This document shows positions 61,098 to 64,000 of a stretch of DNA of 64,000 nt, piece by piece. The stretch spans positions 46,783,218-46,847,217 of the forward strand of contig OY987263.1 in the NCBI GenBank assembly GCA_963920665.1, written 5' to 3'. Position 1 is the stretch's first letter; every line of letters starts with the position of its first letter. The notes beneath the pieces were generated by a model. That model made no database searches. It worked only from the letters and a program-made list of their open reading frames with translations, and was not told the origin of the DNA. The DNA is from Straminergon stramineum (taxonomy: Eukaryota > Streptophyta > Bryopsida > Hypnales > Calliergonaceae). Both the position numbers and the translations under genes were made by a program.

Positions 61098-63836
61098 TTA
61101 CTGGTTCAATTTTGCATGGTGGGCATAGTAACATCCTTCATGGCACATCCACTTATTGCCACAAGCTTCACAGTACCATCTCTGCAAGTGGCCGCAAACC
61201 ACACAAATTCTTTTCAACTTAGAGTGGAAAGGAGCGTGGGTATGTGGTGGTCAGCGTGGTGCATGGCGTGATGGATGTACCCTCCTCTGGTGGGCAGAAA
61301 TAGCATCTTTCACAAGACGCTTCCCGACAGCAATCTTGAACGCTAGATGGGACATGATGCGCAAACCGAGGTCCTCCATTTCTTTCCCCCAAGTCACGTA
61401 CGCGTTCACCATGGTCTGGTCCACTACGAAGTGGAATAACCTTATCCACCACTTATGACAACGTAATTGAGAGGAGTAATTGCCGCGTAGATGGTCCGCT
61501 ACATCAACACCTCTCATATATTCTACATAAGCCTTGTGCATGGGTGATGAAGGAATAATCAGTTGACCACGGAGACCAGGTATGCGGCGTAGCATGGTTA
61601 CACCAGGGATCCATGGTGCGACTGCTGTACTAAGCAATGTGACTAGTTTCTTGTCTTGCCAAGACACGACTCCTATTTGACGATGCACATGTGTCCTTAT
61701 GAGCATGGAGCCTCTAACCTCGTTGTTTTGCTCCCGGTACAAACCTGTAGGTAGATTTTTACTGGTCCGGTGCACTATGCCGGTTGCCCATATTCCGTTC
61801 ACCATAAGCTTGTGAAATAAATTGATACTAGCAAACAAGTTATCAATGACCAAGTGGTGACCCCTATGCTCCAACCCCGACACCATTCTCTCCATGACAT
61901 GATATCCTAGGCCATGAAGACCAGTACCCGTCCCCTCACCAAAATATACCTCTATCTTCCATACGAACCTACTTTTGGAGCTTGCTAGTAACCACACTTT
62001 AATACCGAACCTTACAGGTTTATCAGGCATGAATTGGCGTATGAAGCAATATCGACCTTTATAAGGAATGATGCACTCATCCACTGTAATCTCCCTCTTT
62101 AGATTATAGACATCTTGTGACACCCTATCAAACATTTCCAGGAGCCAATGGGTCTTACCAATCCGATCAAACCGTGGATCCGCAACATCTCTGACTATCG
62201 TGCTGTTGTTGACGAGATGGAGGCAACCCAGAATCTGTTGGAATCTACCGAGAGTCATGACCTCAGCAATAAGTTTGCAGTACATTAGCTTCTCGGTCTT
62301 CATCCAATAGTGTCGTATACTAGGTAGTTTTTTGCATCCCATGAGGATGCACACACCGATCCAACCACGGATCTCTACCCGATCTACATCTATCCAAGCA
62401 GTGCCACCTTTTGTGTGTGGCACCTCATTTGGCTTGTGAGGAAGCACAGCACAGGCATACCTATTAGTTTCTAAAACTATACAATCCAAACACTCATCAC
62501 TCCAATACAAATTGAAGACTCTTTCAGGTTGTGGGATCTCTCCGTTTGGAGTGCACTTTAGGCCTGGAGTAGGGCCATTGAAGTTATCTCGGCTTCTAAC
62601 AAAGTCGACACTACATGAATTCCAAGACGACTTTCTATAGTACGCCGCCAATTCATCAGTCTCCATGTGCACAGGGGTGAATGCCTCAGGTTGCATGCAC
62701 CATTGTGGCAACCCTTCACTGCTAACCATTTTTTCGAGTACTATGTCTACATCGAAATCGGAATTGCCACTTTCTATGGTATCTGCAAACTCAGGGATCC
62801 AATCGCGGTCGCTGGAGTTGGCATCCACATTGCCACATAGTAGTTCATCATCTCGATCGTCGTCACTGTCTATGTCACCAACATGCATGTATTCTGGTAG
62901 TTTGGAGCTTACCTTTGGGAAGGTGGTTCGCGCCGTGGAGTCTTGGGTGCCTACAACGCCCTCCACATCTGACGGGACATCGTAGTCCGGTATTGGCTTA
63001 CCATGAGGCTCCAGCGCAATTCTGGCATCTACATTGTTGTCTGCAATATGCTCGGTTAGGCTTGGCCCTGAGGTCCCTCCAACTCCATGGTATGTTGTAC
63101 CATCTCCACCTCTGTTGATGCTTCCTGATCCTTCGCCCGATAATACTCCGCCATAATTCATGACCTCAGTCTCCGATGTAGCAGGAAACACCACAGGCTT
63201 GGTCCTTTGATTTGCATGTTGGCACTTCGCCCAACCATAGTTGTGTCCACCCTCGCTACCCATAGCGCCTGAGTGGGGCGTAAGTGCAATGCGTACATCA
63301 TTCACGTCCATGTGGTACTCATTGGGGAAGCCTCCTAATTCACAGACCACCTTTTTCTTTCCAGTTCTGTAGTCAATACCTTCGCCGATGACATGTCCTT
63401 GCGTCCAAGTTGGAGTGTAGCTAGTGTGGAAGGATGCATCTGACAAGAAGCGATTGGGAACCAATACCGCCCAACCTGCTCTTACAGAACTCCAGTCGCC
63501 ATAAATCCCGCACAGGTGTGCCGGCATATCTTCTATCACCACATTTGCTGGTTTCTCCAAAGGAAACGTCCCACCCGGATGTGTGCTTGCAAAGCCAATG
63601 GCCTTCACAATGGTGTCGAAAGTCCTCCAAGCCTCCTCACGGAAAATAGTATCCCACAAATTGACATTCATCGTATCCATACTACCCACTGTGTGCTGCG
63701 ATTCAGGTGCTGTGGTGTTGTTGAATACCTCGTCATCTTCCTCTTGAAAATGGGAAAGGACTTCGTGGATGAAGGTATGGTTTTCTCTCTGCTAGTCGTA
63801 GTCCGCAAGTTTGGCAGCCTTCGCCCGTGTCACCAT
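61098..63836 (-). pseudogene. piggyBac-type transposase with two in-frame stops
   Basis: DDE transposase of the piggyBac superfamily, which cuts and pastes DNA at TTAA sites. The frame runs from ATG 63836 to TAA 61098-61100, 913 codons including the stop. TAG at codon 15 (63792-63794) and TGA at codon 862 (61251-61253) interrupt it; there is no frameshift. The three catalytic aspartates are present: VDECIIPYKGR (about 586), VIDNLFAS (about 665) and GVDVADHL (about 778), with spacing close to that of the insect enzyme. A long acidic N-terminal region of about 390 residues precedes the core. The C-terminal cysteine-rich finger (CVVCG, WYCEACGNKWMCHEGCYYAHH) is in frame but lies beyond the TGA. 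Translation could restart at ATG 63680. No TTAA-flanked termini were found within the window, so the element ends are unplaced. Confidence 0.85.
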
Positions 63837-64000
63837 CCCCCCGGTATGGTGTGGAAGGACAGGGGATGGAACCCAATTCTTTGGCTTTTTCTCCTTCGTT
63901 AGTACTCATTTTCCCTTCTGGTCCCTCCTCCATCTACCATTCCTCCCCCTTGCTGTACAATTCAAAACAGTAGAAGCTTATCAGGATGCTGAAGGAGGCC

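Noticed and set aside
1..64000. CRISPR arrays, rRNA, tRNA or organelle-derived inserts
   Set aside because: No regularly spaced identical repeats, no recognisable rRNA or tRNA sequence and no plastid or mitochondrial gene motif were seen on either strand. A tRNA or small-RNA scan could still find something I missed.

Overview
This window is nuclear DNA of a land plant. It holds a three-exon bHLH gene of the plant ZHOUPI/bHLH95 type, a B3 DNA-binding-domain gene, interstitial blocks of the plant telomere-type repeat (CCCTAAA), AT-rich intergenic DNA, and many decayed DNA transposons. Gene density is very low: one apparently intact host gene in 64 kb. That fits a large, transposon-rich genome, perhaps a non-flowering lineage, but I cannot name the species.

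Layout. 1-6.45 kb: no gene; degenerate minisatellites and a GC-rich motif cluster. 6.45-26.74 kb: a 20.27-kb hAT-superfamily transposon, defined by a perfect 8-bp target duplication (ATGGTGCT), CAGGGTTGAC/TAGGGTTGAC termini, and a matching ACCCTRGGGT palindrome about 105 bp inside each end. It contains a BED/DUF659/hAT-C transposase (minus strand). It also contains three non-transposase genes: a 1.1-kcodon zinc-binding/coiled-coil/RING-H2 gene split by a 255-bp MITE, a paralogue of its N-terminus with a Gly/Tyr-rich tail, and a protein-kinase-like gene. Clusters of a GGACGG/GCGGAC motif lie at the element ends and just upstream of each of these genes. 26.7-28.7 kb: a 1.4-kb foldback repeat and an orphan hAT terminus. 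28.7-32.3 kb: AT-rich, no gene. 32.3-39 kb: a long decayed gene with a DGQH (ParB/Srx-like) motif and a 16-residue repeat, interrupted by a 2.0-kb repeat. A near-identical inverted copy of that repeat lies inside the hAT element. 41.4-44.6 kb: the bHLH gene. 45-58 kb: AT-rich intergenic DNA with small MITE-like hairpins. 58.5-59.1 kb: B3 gene with one nonsense codon. 59.1-61.1 kb: possible exon remnants. 61.1-63.84 kb: a piggyBac-type transposase, catalytic triad intact, with two in-frame stops.

How it fits together. The hAT transposase would act on its own termini and, in an ancestral intact form, would have carried the RING and kinase genes as cargo. All copies here are broken by isolated in-frame stops (by eye TAG > TGA > TAA) with few frameshifts, the pattern expected from deamination of methylated cytosines in silenced elements. 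The bHLH gene shows no such damage. The cargo-bearing hAT is the candidate new system. Everything was read by eye without database searches, so family names rest on motif recognition.
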